A stretch of DNA of 64,000 nt from Alphaproteobacteria bacterium. Lineage in GTDB: Bacteria > Pseudomonadota > Alphaproteobacteria > UBA8366 > GCA-2717185. The stretch's first letter is position 1. Each line of letters opens with the position of its first letter. The DNA lies in NCBI GenBank assembly GCA_040905865.1, contig JBBDQU010000053.1, forward strand, positions 1 to 64,000, written 5' to 3'. The translations under genes were made by a program, and so were the position numbers. The notes beneath the pieces were generated by a model. It was not told where the DNA came from and did no database searches. It worked only from the letters and a program-made list of their open reading frames with translations. Of the stretch, positions 16,075 to 25,385 are shown in pieces.

Positions 16075-18117
16075 CTAGCGACGCCTGACCGACGCTGCCT
16101 CTGACAGAATTCTCGACTTGATTTCAGGCGGAATGCGGAACCATTTTTCAATGCCGTTTTTCAGGCCGGAATCAAGCAGTAACAATGACTTGATTCTATT
16201 TTCCGGATTCCCCTGCTGATGGAGGGCCAGTCCTTTGAACCACAAGGCGATGGCGTTTTCGGGGTCCCGCGCGAGGACCGTATCGGTTAATGCGAATATT
16301 GTAGAATACTGGTTTCGCGCGAGGCTCCATGACAAGTAGGGATAAAGTAGATCCGACCGTTCCGGTTCCAGCGGTAAAAAGATAGCGACCTGTTCTTCCC
16401 AGTCTTCCAGATAACCGGCGAATCGCTCGCGATACGGTGCAAATTTCTCGTTGAATGCCAGTTGCGAGCGGAACAGAAGGCCGGCGCGCAACAGGCCGCG
16501 GGATCCGTTCCGCGCGCCACGAATGGTTGCGGCGCATGTCAGGTGGTCTAACCGGTCAATATCAGACGGCTGGAGGTTCCGCGCCGCTGGCGGCGCGACA
16601 ATCAGGTCGTACGACCGTAAAAACTGCAGTGTCAGACCGCTATCGCCGCGCCAGGCGTCGGAAGGGAATAAGTCGCAATCGCGCCGTTCCGTATCCCTGG
16701 CATCATGCGCCGCCTGGTATGGCATCGTTCTGTCGAATCGAAAGGATCGCCACGAAAAATCCGCCAGCAACACCGCGGCGCCTATCTGCGCGGACGCGAT
16801 GGCCCCCAGACTGACGACAGTAATCGCAGGGAAAAGGCGACCGGCCATTTCCGGACGCGCGGGGCCTGTCAGCAACGCCACCGCCAGTACCGATACCGGA
16901 ATGGTTCCGGGCATCTGGAACCAGAAGGAGACGATACAGACATATCCGATAGCGTAGGCGGTCGCCACGTGCAGGTGCTCCTTGCGGCAGACCAGCGGCA
17001 GCACGGCGCTATAGACCACGACGCCGACCGCACCCGGCAAGCCGGCGGATAACAGCGCTTCCAGCACCAGATTATGGCTGTGAAACGTGTCGCGCCAGAC
17101 AGCATCCCAGCTTCTGTCCCAGAGGATGGCGCTGCTTGTCGCGAGGGATTCGCCGAAATACTGCTGCGAATGTCCCCATCCCTTTCCATGCAGGAGTACG
17201 GCAGGATTGCGCTCTATAAAGTTGTAGAAAACGTCATTGATCAGCGCCCGCGACCGGATGGATTGCATGAATCCAAGTGATCCGAGCCAGCTGATGCAGA
17301 ACGGCGCGGCGCAGGCGACCGCGGCGGTGAACGCGGCGGCGAGACGTCGAACCGCGCCCGTCCGTACTGCGTTGCCGGGTCGTAATGTCAGATACACCAG
17401 GGCGCCGGCCGGGCCGCTTAACGCCAGGAGGACGAGGATTGCGGTATAATTCTGCGATACCGCAATGGCGGGCAGACCCGCGACCATTGCCAGCACGATC
17501 CGCGCCCGTGTTTTCGGAAACCGGTGCGCGAGGGCAACCGGTACGGCGACGGCGGCGGCGATTCCCAGGAACGCGAGATAATCGGTGAACCATATGGCGC
17601 GGGAAGCCGGAAACGCCGCGAGTCCGGGCAGGACCACCGCCGCTGCAAGTGTCGCCAGGCCGAGAATTTCGGTGATGCGGGCCGATTGCCTGACGAATCG
17701 GACCCCTGCGATAAAGACCGCTGTATCGAGCCATAACAGCGCGCCGTCCGCGAGCTGCGGCGAGCCGACAATCGACAGCAGAGGATACCGTGCCATGGGA
17801 GACACAGCGATGCTCCAGGCCGCGATCGCCAGCGCGATCAGGACAATCGGATGCCGGATGCTCGCCAGGGCGCGAGACGGCGTCCGCGCCGCCGCGGTTC
17901 CCAGCCCGATGGCGCAGAGAACCGCACCGCAATGAAGAAGAATGATGGTCGGTTCTACCCTGGGCCAAACGCCCAGTGACCAGGGCAGGTGCGCGGCAAA
18001 GGGCGATAACAGGGCAATCAGGATCCCGGCGGCCGTCATCCGGCACGCCATGGCGTGCGCCGGTTCGGCAGGAAATTCAGCGTCGCCCCGGGAATCCGCT
18101 CTGGTCAGTGTCGACAT
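16075..18117 (-). CDS. O-antigen ligase (WaaL/Wzy_C family) with C-terminal extension
   Basis: A 680-residue inner-membrane protein with about twelve hydrophobic helices in the first 430 residues. The periplasmic loop contains FHSHNLVLEALLSAGLPGAVG (about residues 340-360), the O-antigen ligase / polymerase signature with its conserved His. The family joins O-antigen or other glycan from undecaprenyl carrier to lipid A-core, or polymerises it. The final ~230 residues form a soluble, likely periplasmic, helical region (tetratricopeptide-like WFKGLALHQQGNPENR near the end), longer than in usual WaaL. It faces away from the divergent glycosyltransferase gene (18287), so both may share the region between. 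The start at 18117 is one of several in-frame ATGs. Confidence 0.75.
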   Translation of the reverse strand: MSTLTRADSRGDAEFPAEPAHAMACRMTAAGILIALLSPFAAHLPWSLGVWPRVEPTIILLHCGAVLCAIGLGTAAARTPSRALASIRHPIVLIALAIAAWSIAVSPMARYPLLSIVGSPQLADGALLWLDTAVFIAGVRFVRQSARITEILGLATLAAAVVLPGLAAFPASRAIWFTDYLAFLGIAAAVAVPVALAHRFPKTRARIVLAMVAGLPAIAVSQNYTAILVLLALSGPAGALVYLTLRPGNAVRTGAVRRLAAAFTAAVACAAPFCISWLGSLGFMQSIRSRALINDVFYNFIERNPAVLLHGKGWGHSQQYFGESLATSSAILWDRSWDAVWRDTFHSHNLVLEALLSAGLPGAVGVVVYSAVLPLVCRKEHLHVATAYAIGYVCIVSFWFQMPGTIPVSVLAVALLTGPARPEMAGRLFPAITVVSLGAIASAQIGAAVLLADFSWRSFRFDRTMPYQAAHDARDTERRDCDLFPSDAWRGDSGLTLQFLRSYDLIVAPPAARNLQPSDIDRLDHLTCAATIRGARNGSRGLLRAGLLFRSQLAFNEKFAPYRERFAGYLEDWEEQVAIFLPLEPERSDLLYPYLSWSLARNQYSTIFALTDTVLARDPENAIALWFKGLALHQQGNPENRIKSLLLLDSGLKNGIEKWFRIPPEIKSRILSEAASVRRR

Positions 18118-18286
18118 CCTGCGCGTTTCATTCAGTGCTCCTGTTGACGGCGCGCCGCATCGCTAATTCGCAAATCGGGCATCTGCAATTGTATTACCTT
18201 ATTTTCCGGACGATTTCGTGCAGGTACTTTATGCTTCGTCCGATTCGTCTCTAAACGGGTCGCAGGAAGCGCCGAGACGGTTTGCC

Positions 18287-19321
18287 ATGGGTAATGTTGT
18301 GAAACAAGGTTCGGGAAATCCAGCGGCGAAGTCCCGGCAAGGTGCATCCAGGGACGACGTAACGTCTGTCATCGTCGTGAATTTCAATGCCGGGCAATAT
18401 CTCTGCGCTGCGGTGGAAAGCGTCCTCGCCCAGGAGACGCCGGTCGAAATCATTGTGGTCGATAATCGTTCGACCGATGGCAGTGTGGAAAACCTGACGG
18501 CGCAGATTGTCGACCGACGCCTGCATGTCATACGCCTGGAACGGAATTTCGGTTTCGCGCATGCGTGCAATGCCGGTATTGCGAAGGCAACGGGATCAAC
18601 CTTTCTGATGTTCAATCCCGATTGCCGGATGGCGCATGGCGCCCTGCAGACCCTCAGGCTGGCGCTGTCCGCCGGCGACAAGCTGGGCATGGCCGGCCCC
18701 CTGCTGGTCAACCCGGATGGGACGGAGCAGCGCGGCGGCCGGCGCGACATACCCAATCCATGGCAGATTTTCTGCATGACGCTTCAGCTTCACCGGCTGA
18801 TGCCGAATCATCCGCGCTTTCGCAGTATCAATCAGCATGACCAGCCGATTCCGGATCAGCCGGTGTCGGTGCAGGCGATTTCGGGCGCGTGTATGCTGGT
18901 AAAGCGTTCCGCCGTCGAAAAGGTCGGGACGCTGGACCGGGCATTCTTCATGCATTTCGAGGACCTCGACTGGTGCCTGCGGTTTTCGCAGGCGGGATTC
19001 GGTATCGTATTCGTGCCGCAGGCCGTGGTCGAACACACGCAGGGTGTCTGCAGCCGGGGACGGGTCCGGCGGGTTGCGTATCACAAGCACCGGTCGCTTC
19101 TGACTTTCCTCGACAAGCATTTTACGCAATTCTATCCGACGCTGTTCATGGCGCTGGTTTCCTGCGCGGTGACGATACGATTCTTTCTGGTCGCCCTGAC
19201 GTCCCTGTTCAATACCCGGACGCTGACCCGCGATCCCTGGGACAGTCCGGTGCGATTGTCCGGCACGCCGGGTGAGAAACGGGACGGCAGGAAACCCGGG
19301 GAACGGGAATCGGTTCAGTGA
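18287..19321 (+). CDS. Family 2 glycosyltransferase (rhamnosyltransferase-like)
   Basis: A 344-residue GT-A fold enzyme. TSVIVVNFNAGQYL opens the domain; IIVVDNRSTDGSVE and LERNFGFAHACNAGI are the nucleotide-binding motifs; the FNPDCRM segment has the DxD-like Asp near residue 115. DLDWCLRFSQAGF and the late HKHRS are typical of GT2 enzymes that build O-antigen. A hydrophobic stretch near the end (FMALVSCAVTIRFFLVAL) may bind the membrane. Start: the frame opens upstream at a GTG (18218), but the ATG at 18287 gives a family-like beginning. Its TGA overlaps the GTG start of the next gene (GTGA), so the two are translationally coupled. Confidence 0.8.
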   Translation: MGNVVKQGSGNPAAKSRQGASRDDVTSVIVVNFNAGQYLCAAVESVLAQETPVEIIVVDNRSTDGSVENLTAQIVDRRLHVIRLERNFGFAHACNAGIAKATGSTFLMFNPDCRMAHGALQTLRLALSAGDKLGMAGPLLVNPDGTEQRGGRRDIPNPWQIFCMTLQLHRLMPNHPRFRSINQHDQPIPDQPVSVQAISGACMLVKRSAVEKVGTLDRAFFMHFEDLDWCLRFSQAGFGIVFVPQAVVEHTQGVCSRGRVRRVAYHKHRSLLTFLDKHFTQFYPTLFMALVSCAVTIRFFLVALTSLFNTRTLTRDPWDSPVRLSGTPGEKRDGRKPGERESVQ

Positions 19322-21618
19322 ATGCGACAGACGGAATGTCCGCGATCGTTCGTCGCCTTGCCCGCATCGCCACAGCTGCGATTATTGCCAAATACCGGTT
19401 GCGCAGCGGCCGCGGCTTGCTGTTCCTGATCGCCGCGATATTCGATCCCTATCTCTACGCCCTTACGGTTTACTTCGTGCTGGCCACCGTCTTCAAACTG
19501 GATTCAGTCGAACGCTTCCATATCCTTCTCATCGGATTCATGGCGTTTCGCTGGGGCATGTCGTCGCTCCTTGCCTCGGCGAACCTGATCGGGATATTGC
19601 GCCGGATGGTGGAGCATTCGACGACCCCGCTGGCCGCCGCCGTCGTCGCCGTCACGGCGCCGCCGGCTTTTGTCTTCTTTCTCGCCGTGACCAGCGCGTT
19701 TGTGTTTTCGCTGTTGATGGATTTGCCGCAGCAGTCGCTCGACGCGGCCGGCTGGCTGTTTTTCGTCGTTGCCATTCAGGCGGTATGGACTGTCGCGCTG
19801 ATCCTGATTCTCGCCTTCCTCAGGGAACGGCGCGTTCTGTCCAGCGATATGCCGGTTGTCGCGGCGGCGAGCCTGCTGTGGATATTGTCGCCGGTCATGT
19901 ATACCTTCCGCGATATTCCCGAAGGCGCCAGCAAACTGCTGACAAGTTACAATCCGGTATCGCACCTGCTGGCCGCCTACCAGAATGCCTATTGGTACGG
20001 CCAGAATATCAGCCTGGAGGTTCTGCCCGTACTGACGGCAGTTGGCGTTGGACTGATCTGGGTTCTGGGCCGGTTTGCGTTTGAGGGCGTGCGCGCTGTG
20101 CCGCGCCTGAACACCGCGTCGGCGCCGGCCGGCGGGGTTCACCTTGTTTACGTCGCCGGCGGACGGGGCCCGGCGCCGCCAGCACCGCCCTCCGGCGGGC
20201 ACCCGTGCGTTTACACGCCGTGGCGGGCCCGTTTCACGGATTTGAAAGGCCGTGACATGGTGAGGTTGCTGGTCGCGAACTGGGACGGGACACGGGCAGA
20301 GCGTCGGCGGAGCATCGAACAAATTGCGGAAGTCAGCGCAACGGGACGGTTGTTCGACGACTTTCTGGCAATTTATCCCGATCAGGCGCTCGACCAGCTT
20401 GCCTTTGCCGTGGCGATACAGTCGCCGCGGCCCACCGTCGTGCTGGATGGTCTGTTCGATACCCTGCCGACATCGTTCCTCGCAACGGCCTGGCAGCAGG
20501 TCCGGCAGGCGGCGGACCGGGGCCGCGCCATGACGGTCATATGCTACCGGCGGCCTTCGGTCCCCGAAACCCTTGAAGGCACGTTCGAAGTACAGGCGAC
20601 TGGCATGGACACGCAGCATGGCGATATCGGCCCGGCGCTGCCCCATGCGCTTGACCTTGCCGAAAGGGCGGAAAGCCGGGGGGACGCGATAGAACCCGTC
20701 GCGGCGACCGGCGATCCGCAAGTTCCTCTACCCTTTACCAGCGTGCTGGTTACGGGCGGGAGCAGCCAGATCGGCCGGTGCGTCTTGCGGCGTCTTGCCG
20801 TGGCGGGTGTTTCGGCCTTCGCCGTCGGCCGGAATATACCGCCGGGTCTCCCCGCCGACCGTTTTATCCGGGGCGATCTTACGGAGAAATCGCTGGCATT
20901 TCCCGACCGGCTGGATGCCGTGGTCCATATTGCCGGGCTCTGGTACCTGCCCGGGCATATCGACGCGCTGTATGACAGCGGCGTGCGGCGAATCGTTTGC
21001 TTCAGCACGACGTCGATTTTCGTCAAGCAGCATTCGTCCGATGCCGGCGAGCGCGACCTGGTCGTCCGCATGGTCAATGCGGAGGCAAGCGTTACGGCGC
21101 GTTGCGCCGAACTGGGAATCGCCTGCACGATATTGCGTCCGACCCTTGTCTACGGCTTGGGGATAGACCGCAATATCAGCCGGGCGGCCGCTTTTATCCG
21201 GCGATTCCGGTTCTATCCGTTGGCCGGCGAGGCGACGGGACTGCGCCAACCGGTACATGCGGACGATCTGGCTGCCGCCGCGCTGGCCGTGCTCAACGCC
21301 CCCGCGGCCGCCGGAAAATGCTATGAAGTCGGCGGCGGCGAGCGATTGGTCTACAGGGAAATGATCGGGCGATTGTTCGATGTCATGGGAATGCCGCGCC
21401 GTTTCGTGCCGATTCCGTTCCTGGGGCTTTTCGCGGCGCTGGCCGGATTTGTGCTGCGCCGTCCCGAGGTGACCGGTGAAATGGTGCAGCGCATGCGCCG
21501 GGATCTCGTGTGCGACAATGGCCCCGCGATCCGGGATTTCGGCTACGATCCCCGGCCGTTTCTGTCCGCGGGATCTGCCGACCTGCCGAATCTCGGAGAC
21601 GCGCCGTTGACACCGTAA
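19318..21618 (+). CDS. Fusion: ABC-2 permease, degenerate ABC ATPase-like domain, epimerase-like (SDR) domain
   Basis: A 766-residue single frame with three parts. Residues ~1-265: polysaccharide-export ABC-2 permease with about six helices and the tell-tale SPVMYTFRDIPEG plus NPVSHLLAAYQNAYW. Residues ~285-435: an ATPase-like region that aligns with the C-terminal half of Wzt-type domains (LAFAVAIQSPRPTVVLDGLFDTL), but has no Walker A, YPDQA where YSSGM is expected, DG instead of DE in Walker B, and CY in place of the SH switch. Residues ~474-750: an NAD-dependent epimerase-like fold (TGGSSQIG, GDLTEK, LRPTLVYGLGIDRNIS, LRQPVHADD) that lacks the YxxxK pair and one glycine of TGxxGxIG. It is coupled to the GT2 gene (GTGA) and followed by gmd 23 bases on. 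The fused order and the degenerate motifs make this protein unusual. Which partner ATPase it uses is unknown. Confidence 0.75.
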   Translation: MNATDGMSAIVRRLARIATAAIIAKYRLRSGRGLLFLIAAIFDPYLYALTVYFVLATVFKLDSVERFHILLIGFMAFRWGMSSLLASANLIGILRRMVEHSTTPLAAAVVAVTAPPAFVFFLAVTSAFVFSLLMDLPQQSLDAAGWLFFVVAIQAVWTVALILILAFLRERRVLSSDMPVVAAASLLWILSPVMYTFRDIPEGASKLLTSYNPVSHLLAAYQNAYWYGQNISLEVLPVLTAVGVGLIWVLGRFAFEGVRAVPRLNTASAPAGGVHLVYVAGGRGPAPPAPPSGGHPCVYTPWRARFTDLKGRDMVRLLVANWDGTRAERRRSIEQIAEVSATGRLFDDFLAIYPDQALDQLAFAVAIQSPRPTVVLDGLFDTLPTSFLATAWQQVRQAADRGRAMTVICYRRPSVPETLEGTFEVQATGMDTQHGDIGPALPHALDLAERAESRGDAIEPVAATGDPQVPLPFTSVLVTGGSSQIGRCVLRRLAVAGVSAFAVGRNIPPGLPADRFIRGDLTEKSLAFPDRLDAVVHIAGLWYLPGHIDALYDSGVRRIVCFSTTSIFVKQHSSDAGERDLVVRMVNAEASVTARCAELGIACTILRPTLVYGLGIDRNISRAAAFIRRFRFYPLAGEATGLRQPVHADDLAAAALAVLNAPAAAGKCYEVGGGERLVYREMIGRLFDVMGMPRRFVPIPFLGLFAALAGFVLRRPEVTGEMVQRMRRDLVCDNGPAIRDFGYDPRPFLSAGSADLPNLGDAPLTP

Positions 21619-21641
21619 CAAAGGCATAAGACAGTCGCGCC

Positions 21642-22709
21642 ATGACGGATAAAGTAGCATTGATTACGGGCGTTACCGGTCAGGATGGCGCCAGTCTGGC
21701 GGAGTTGCTTCTCGCCAAGGGCTATACGGTACACGGCATCAAACGGCGCTCGTCGTCGTTCAATTCCGAACGGGTCGAACATTTGTATGAAGACCCGCAT
21801 GAAGCGGATGTGCGGTTCTTCCTGCATTACGGCGACATGACGGATGCCACCAACCTGATCCGGATCGTGCAGCAGGTGCAGCCGGACGAAATCTATAACC
21901 TTGCCGCGCAGAGCCATGTGCAGGTCAGTTTCGAGACGCCCGAATACACAGCCAATGCGGACGGTTTGGGTCCCCTGCGGCTTCTGGAAGCCATCCGGAT
22001 CCTGGATATGAAGGACAGGGTGCGGTTCTACCAGGCATCGACTTCGGAACTCTTCGGCAACGCACCGGCGCCGCAGAATGAGGCGACGCCGTTCCACCCG
22101 CGCAGCCCCTACGGCGCCGCCAAGCTCTACGCCTACTGGATTACGGTCAATTACCGTGAAGCCTACGGTTTCCATGCATCCAACGGAATCCTGTTCAATC
22201 ATGAAGGGCCGGTGCGGGGCGAAACATTCGTGACCCGGAAAATCACCCGGGCCGTGGCGGCCATGGAGGCCGGTGTCCAGGAAAAGCTGTTTCTGGGCAA
22301 TCTGGATGCACGGCGCGACTGGGGCCATGCGCGTGACTATGTCGAAGGGATGTGGCGCATGCTGCAACAGGAAGTCGCGGACGATTACGTTATCGCGACC
22401 GGCGAATCCCACACGGTCCGGGAATTCGTGGAAGCGGCATTCCGGATGACCGGCGTGGAAATTGAGTGGCGCGGCACGGGCGTGGACGAAACCGGCGTCG
22501 ATGCGGCGACAGGGACCGTCCGGGTGCAGATCGATCCCCGCTATTTCCGGCCGACGGAAGTGGATTGCCTGATCGGCGACGCCAGCAAGGCGGAACGGAT
22601 CCTGGGGTGGCGCGCAACGACCGGGTTCGATGAACTGGTCGCCGATATGGTCCGCGCCGACCGCGCGATATTCGCTTCCGGACAGATGCAGATACGGTAT
22701 TCCGCATGA
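21642..22709 (+). CDS. gmd: GDP-mannose 4,6-dehydratase
   Basis: A 355-residue SDR enzyme that converts GDP-mannose to GDP-4-keto-6-deoxymannose, the precursor of GDP-fucose, GDP-rhamnose and perosamine. The motif [12 protein letters not shown] is at the start, with [14 protein letters not shown], the [18 protein letters not shown] segment, STSELFG (catalytic Thr/Ser-Glu region), YGAAK (Tyr-xxx-Lys) and [13 protein letters not shown]. Length is typical (about 345-370). One local change: NHEGPVRGE where NHESPRRGE is usual. Its stop overlaps the start of gmhA (ATGA). The context (O-antigen ligase, GT2, permease fusion) supports a role in surface-polysaccharide sugar supply. Confidence 0.92.
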   Translation: MTDKVALITGVTGQDGASLAELLLAKGYTVHGIKRRSSSFNSERVEHLYEDPHEADVRFFLHYGDMTDATNLIRIVQQVQPDEIYNLAAQSHVQVSFETPEYTANADGLGPLRLLEAIRILDMKDRVRFYQASTSELFGNAPAPQNEATPFHPRSPYGAAKLYAYWITVNYREAYGFHASNGILFNHEGPVRGETFVTRKITRAVAAMEAGVQEKLFLGNLDARRDWGHARDYVEGMWRMLQQEVADDYVIATGESHTVREFVEAAFRMTGVEIEWRGTGVDETGVDAATGTVRVQIDPRYFRPTEVDCLIGDASKAERILGWRATTGFDELVADMVRADRAIFASGQMQIRYSA

Positions 22710-23290
22710 TCGATTCCGCCGCCTATTTCGATGCGGAGTTCGATGAACATGCCGCGGTCGCCGCCGCGACCCGGCGCACTCTGTCGGCGCCGTTTGCCCG
22801 GATGCTCGACATCTGGGTTGCGTCGATTGAAACCGGCAACAAGATCGTTTTCTTCGGCAATGGCGGCAGTGCCGGCGATGCGCAGCACCTCGCGACCGAA
22901 CTGACGGTCCGCTACAGGAAGGACCGGCCGCCGATTGCCGCAATTGCGTTGACGACCGACACGTCGGCATTGACCGCAATCGGCAACGATCTTGGTTTCG
23001 AACAATTGTTCGCGCGCCAGATCGCCGCTCTTTGCCGGCAGGGCGACGTTGCCGTTGCCATATCCACTTCCGGCGCCAGCCCGAACATCATTGCCGCTTT
23101 AAAGGAAGCGCGGCGGCTGGGCGTCGTGACAACGGCACTGGGCGGCAAGGGCGGCGGCGACATGGTCGGGCTGGCCGATCCGATACTCATCGTGCCGTCC
23201 GATAACACGGCGCGAATTCAGGAAATGCATATAACGCTGGGGCAGATGCTCTGCGGCGCGCTGGAACTGCGGCTCGGGCTTGTTACCTGA
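22706..23290 (+). CDS. gmhA: Phosphoheptose isomerase (sedoheptulose 7-phosphate isomerase)
   Basis: A 194-residue cytosolic SIS-domain protein. It isomerises sedoheptulose 7-phosphate to D-glycero-D-manno-heptose 7-phosphate, the first step of ADP-heptose or GDP-heptose synthesis for lipopolysaccharide or S-layer glycans. The phosphate-binding motifs [18 protein letters not shown] and ISTSGASPN are intact, as is the catalytic-site His in [11 protein letters not shown] near the end. Length is typical. It overlaps gmd by four bases (ATGA), showing translational coupling. It ends 22 bases from the convergent map gene. Confidence 0.88.
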   Translation: MIDSAAYFDAEFDEHAAVAAATRRTLSAPFARMLDIWVASIETGNKIVFFGNGGSAGDAQHLATELTVRYRKDRPPIAAIALTTDTSALTAIGNDLGFEQLFARQIAALCRQGDVAVAISTSGASPNIIAALKEARRLGVVTTALGGKGGGDMVGLADPILIVPSDNTARIQEMHITLGQMLCGALELRLGLVT

Positions 23291-23312
23291 CGGCGCCGCG
23301 GCTCGGAATAAC

Positions 23313-24140
23313 TCAGATATAAGGCGGTGCTGTGTACCCGGCGGGCGACAGGGTGAAAATTTCGCACCCATCGGCGGTGACGCCGATTGTGTGTTCGAAC
23401 TGGGCGGAGAGCGACCGGTCCTTGGTCACGGCGGTCCAGCCGTCCTGCAGGATTTTCACGTCGTAGCGGCCGGCATTGATCATCGGTTCAATGGTGAAGA
23501 TCATGCCTTCCTTGAGTTCCATGCCGGTGCCGGGCCTGCCGTAATGCACGACGCTGGGCGGCGCGTGAAAAACGCGGCCCGTGCCATGACCGCAGAAATC
23601 GCGGACGATGGAGAAGCGGAAGGGCTCCGCGTAACTCTGGATCGCGTGACCGATATCGCCGAGCGTGGCGCCGGGCCGGACGGCCTCGATCCCGAGCATC
23701 AGCGCGTTATAGGTGACCTCGACGAGCTTGCGCGCCTTGACGCTGATCTTGTCGCCGACAAAAAACATCCGGCTGGTGTCGCCATGCCAGCCATCCAGCA
23801 GCACGGTAATGTCCAGGTTGACGATGTCGCCTTCTTGAAGCTTCTTGTTATCGTCGGGAATGCCGTGACAGACAACGTGGTTGATGCTGGTGCAGATCGA
23901 TCTGGGAAAACCGCGATAGTTCAGCGGGGCGGACCGGGCGCCGCGTGCAATGGTGAATTCATGGCAAAGCCGGTCAAGCTCCCCTGTCGTCACGCCGGGG
24001 ACGACGTAAGGGGTTATATAGTCGATGACTTCCGCCCCCAGCCTGCCCGCCTTCCGCATTGCCGCGAAATCCTCCGGTGTATGGATCACGACGTTTGAAT
24101 AGTCCGGTTTCCGCACCACTTGCCCCAGTGTTTCGTTCAT
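23313..24140 (-). CDS. map: Type I methionine aminopeptidase
   Basis: A 275-residue cytosolic metalloprotease that removes the initiator Met from new proteins. All five metal ligands can be seen: the two Asp in NLDITVLLDGWHGDTSRMF, the His in CGHGTGRVFH, and the Glu residues in IFTIEPM and QFEHTIGV. Length is typical for type I enzymes. I start at the ATG 24140, behind AGGAGA; a TTG 27 bases earlier would also fit the frame. The gene follows sfsA by seven bases, and its ribosome site lies in the sfsA end. Confidence 0.92.
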   Translation of the reverse strand: MNETLGQVVRKPDYSNVVIHTPEDFAAMRKAGRLGAEVIDYITPYVVPGVTTGELDRLCHEFTIARGARSAPLNYRGFPRSICTSINHVVCHGIPDDNKKLQEGDIVNLDITVLLDGWHGDTSRMFFVGDKISVKARKLVEVTYNALMLGIEAVRPGATLGDIGHAIQSYAEPFRFSIVRDFCGHGTGRVFHAPPSVVHYGRPGTGMELKEGMIFTIEPMINAGRYDVKILQDGWTAVTKDRSLSAQFEHTIGVTADGCEIFTLSPAGYTAPPYI

Positions 24141-24147
24141 CGCCTGT

Positions 24148-24894
24148 CTATATCTCCTGGGGCGCAATTGCGCCCCGCTGTCGTGTCACCACGGGAAGAG
24201 GCGACGCCAGTTCAATTCCATCGACCGATACGCGGCAATCGTAACAGATCGCCTCGACACCCTGCGCCATCGCCGCTTCAAGGGCATTTGCATAGGCCGG
24301 GTCAATATCCGCCGCAACCCTGAAATGGTCGCAATCGTGCCGGAATACAATATACAGCATGACGGCCCGTCGTCCCGCCGCGATCGTATCGATCAGTTCG
24401 GCAAGGTGTTTTGCCCCGCGTTTCGTGACGGAATCGGGGAATTCGGCGGCGGTCGGATCTGCGCCAAGCGGGCGCCGCAGGGTTACGCATTTTATTTCGA
24501 CGTAACAATCGGGGCGCAACCCGTCTTCGAGCAGAATGTCGATCCGGCTGTTGTTTCCGTAGCGGACCTCGCGCCGCAATGCCGCGTAACCCGAAAGGTC
24601 CGGAATTTGCCCGGCTGTGATCGCAGCCGCGGCGACGCCGTTCGGGCGGCCGGTATTGATGCAGACGAGGCCGCCGTCCGCCCGGACCAGTTCCCAGCGC
24701 CAGCCCAGCTTCGCCTTCGGATTGGTATTTTGCGACAGCCAGACTTCCGAACCCGGTTCCTGCAGCCCCAGCATTGAGCCGGGGTTCGCGCAATGGGCAA
24801 CGATGATTTCACCGTTTGCGAGTTCGATATCGGACAGGAAGCGCTTGTAGCGCCGGACCAGCGTGCCGCGGATGAGGGGGGCAGGAAATCGCAT
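24148..24894 (-). CDS. sfsA: SfsA family protein (sugar fermentation stimulation protein homologue)
   Basis: A 248-residue protein of the SfsA family, which has an N-terminal OB-like part and a C-terminal nuclease-like (PD-(D/E)xK) fold. Seen here: LIRGTLVRRYKRFLSDIEL, VAHCANPGSMLGL, RIDILLEDG with an acidic residue, YVEIKCVTL (E-x-K) and FPDSVTKRGAKHLAEL. Cellular function is poorly defined; DNA binding has been reported for the E. coli protein. I chose the ATG at 24894; the frame continues upstream to 24996 but without family similarity. It is co-transcribed with map. Confidence 0.9.
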   Translation of the reverse strand: MRFPAPLIRGTLVRRYKRFLSDIELANGEIIVAHCANPGSMLGLQEPGSEVWLSQNTNPKAKLGWRWELVRADGGLVCINTGRPNGVAAAAITAGQIPDLSGYAALRREVRYGNNSRIDILLEDGLRPDCYVEIKCVTLRRPLGADPTAAEFPDSVTKRGAKHLAELIDTIAAGRRAVMLYIVFRHDCDHFRVAADIDPAYANALEAAMAQGVEAICYDCRVSVDGIELASPLPVVTRQRGAIAPQEI

Positions 24895-25033
24895 TGGCGG
24901 CAATCTATGGGCTAAGCCCGCGGCGGGCAACCGGTGCAGTGCGTCGCGACGTATCGCGATGCGCATTGACCCCGGCATGAATCGTAGTAGGTTCACAGGT
25001 ATTCTAACGCATGAGCCTCTATGGGGAACCGCA

Positions 25034-25309
25034 ATGGCGGAAAAGCCTATGAACCTCAGGGTCGAGCCGGGCGACGGCGCAATCGGGGATGTCGATGTCG
25101 AAATTTACGCCGTCCTCGGCCAGTCGACGATGCTGGTCAGCCAGCTTCTGAAAATCGGCCGTGGCGCAATTATCGAACTGGATCAGCGAACCTCCGACCC
25201 GGTCGAAATACAGGTCAACCAGCAGGCCATCGCCTATGGCGAGATCATCACTCTGGACGACAAGCTTGGTGTCACGATAACCGAAATCATCAAGAAAAAC
25301 ATTTATTGA
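25034..25309 (+). CDS. fliN: FliN/SpoA-domain flagellar motor switch-like protein
   Basis: A 91-residue SpoA-domain protein. The line IYAVLGQSTMLVSQLLKIGRGAIIELDQ, then VEIQVNQQAIAYGEIITLDDKLGVTITEI, is the conserved FliN C-ring core: a beta-strand pair, the GAI(I)ELD loop and the final strands. FliN forms part of the rotor that switches rotation direction and binds export chaperones. The length (91) is near the shortest for the family. The start at ATG 25034 follows GGGGAACCGCA. No other flagellar gene is in the window; neighbours are sfsA (divergent) and cinA-like. The protein could be the FliN of a flagellar set elsewhere, or another SpoA protein. Confidence 0.75.
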   Translation: MAEKPMNLRVEPGDGAIGDVDVEIYAVLGQSTMLVSQLLKIGRGAIIELDQRTSDPVEIQVNQQAIAYGEIITLDDKLGVTITEIIKKNIY

Positions 25310-25385
25310 CGGGTTGTTGCGATGGGATTGTCCCGCGCCGGGTCGCGCGCGCGGATCAAGGCGGCGTTTCGTGGAATGATACACC

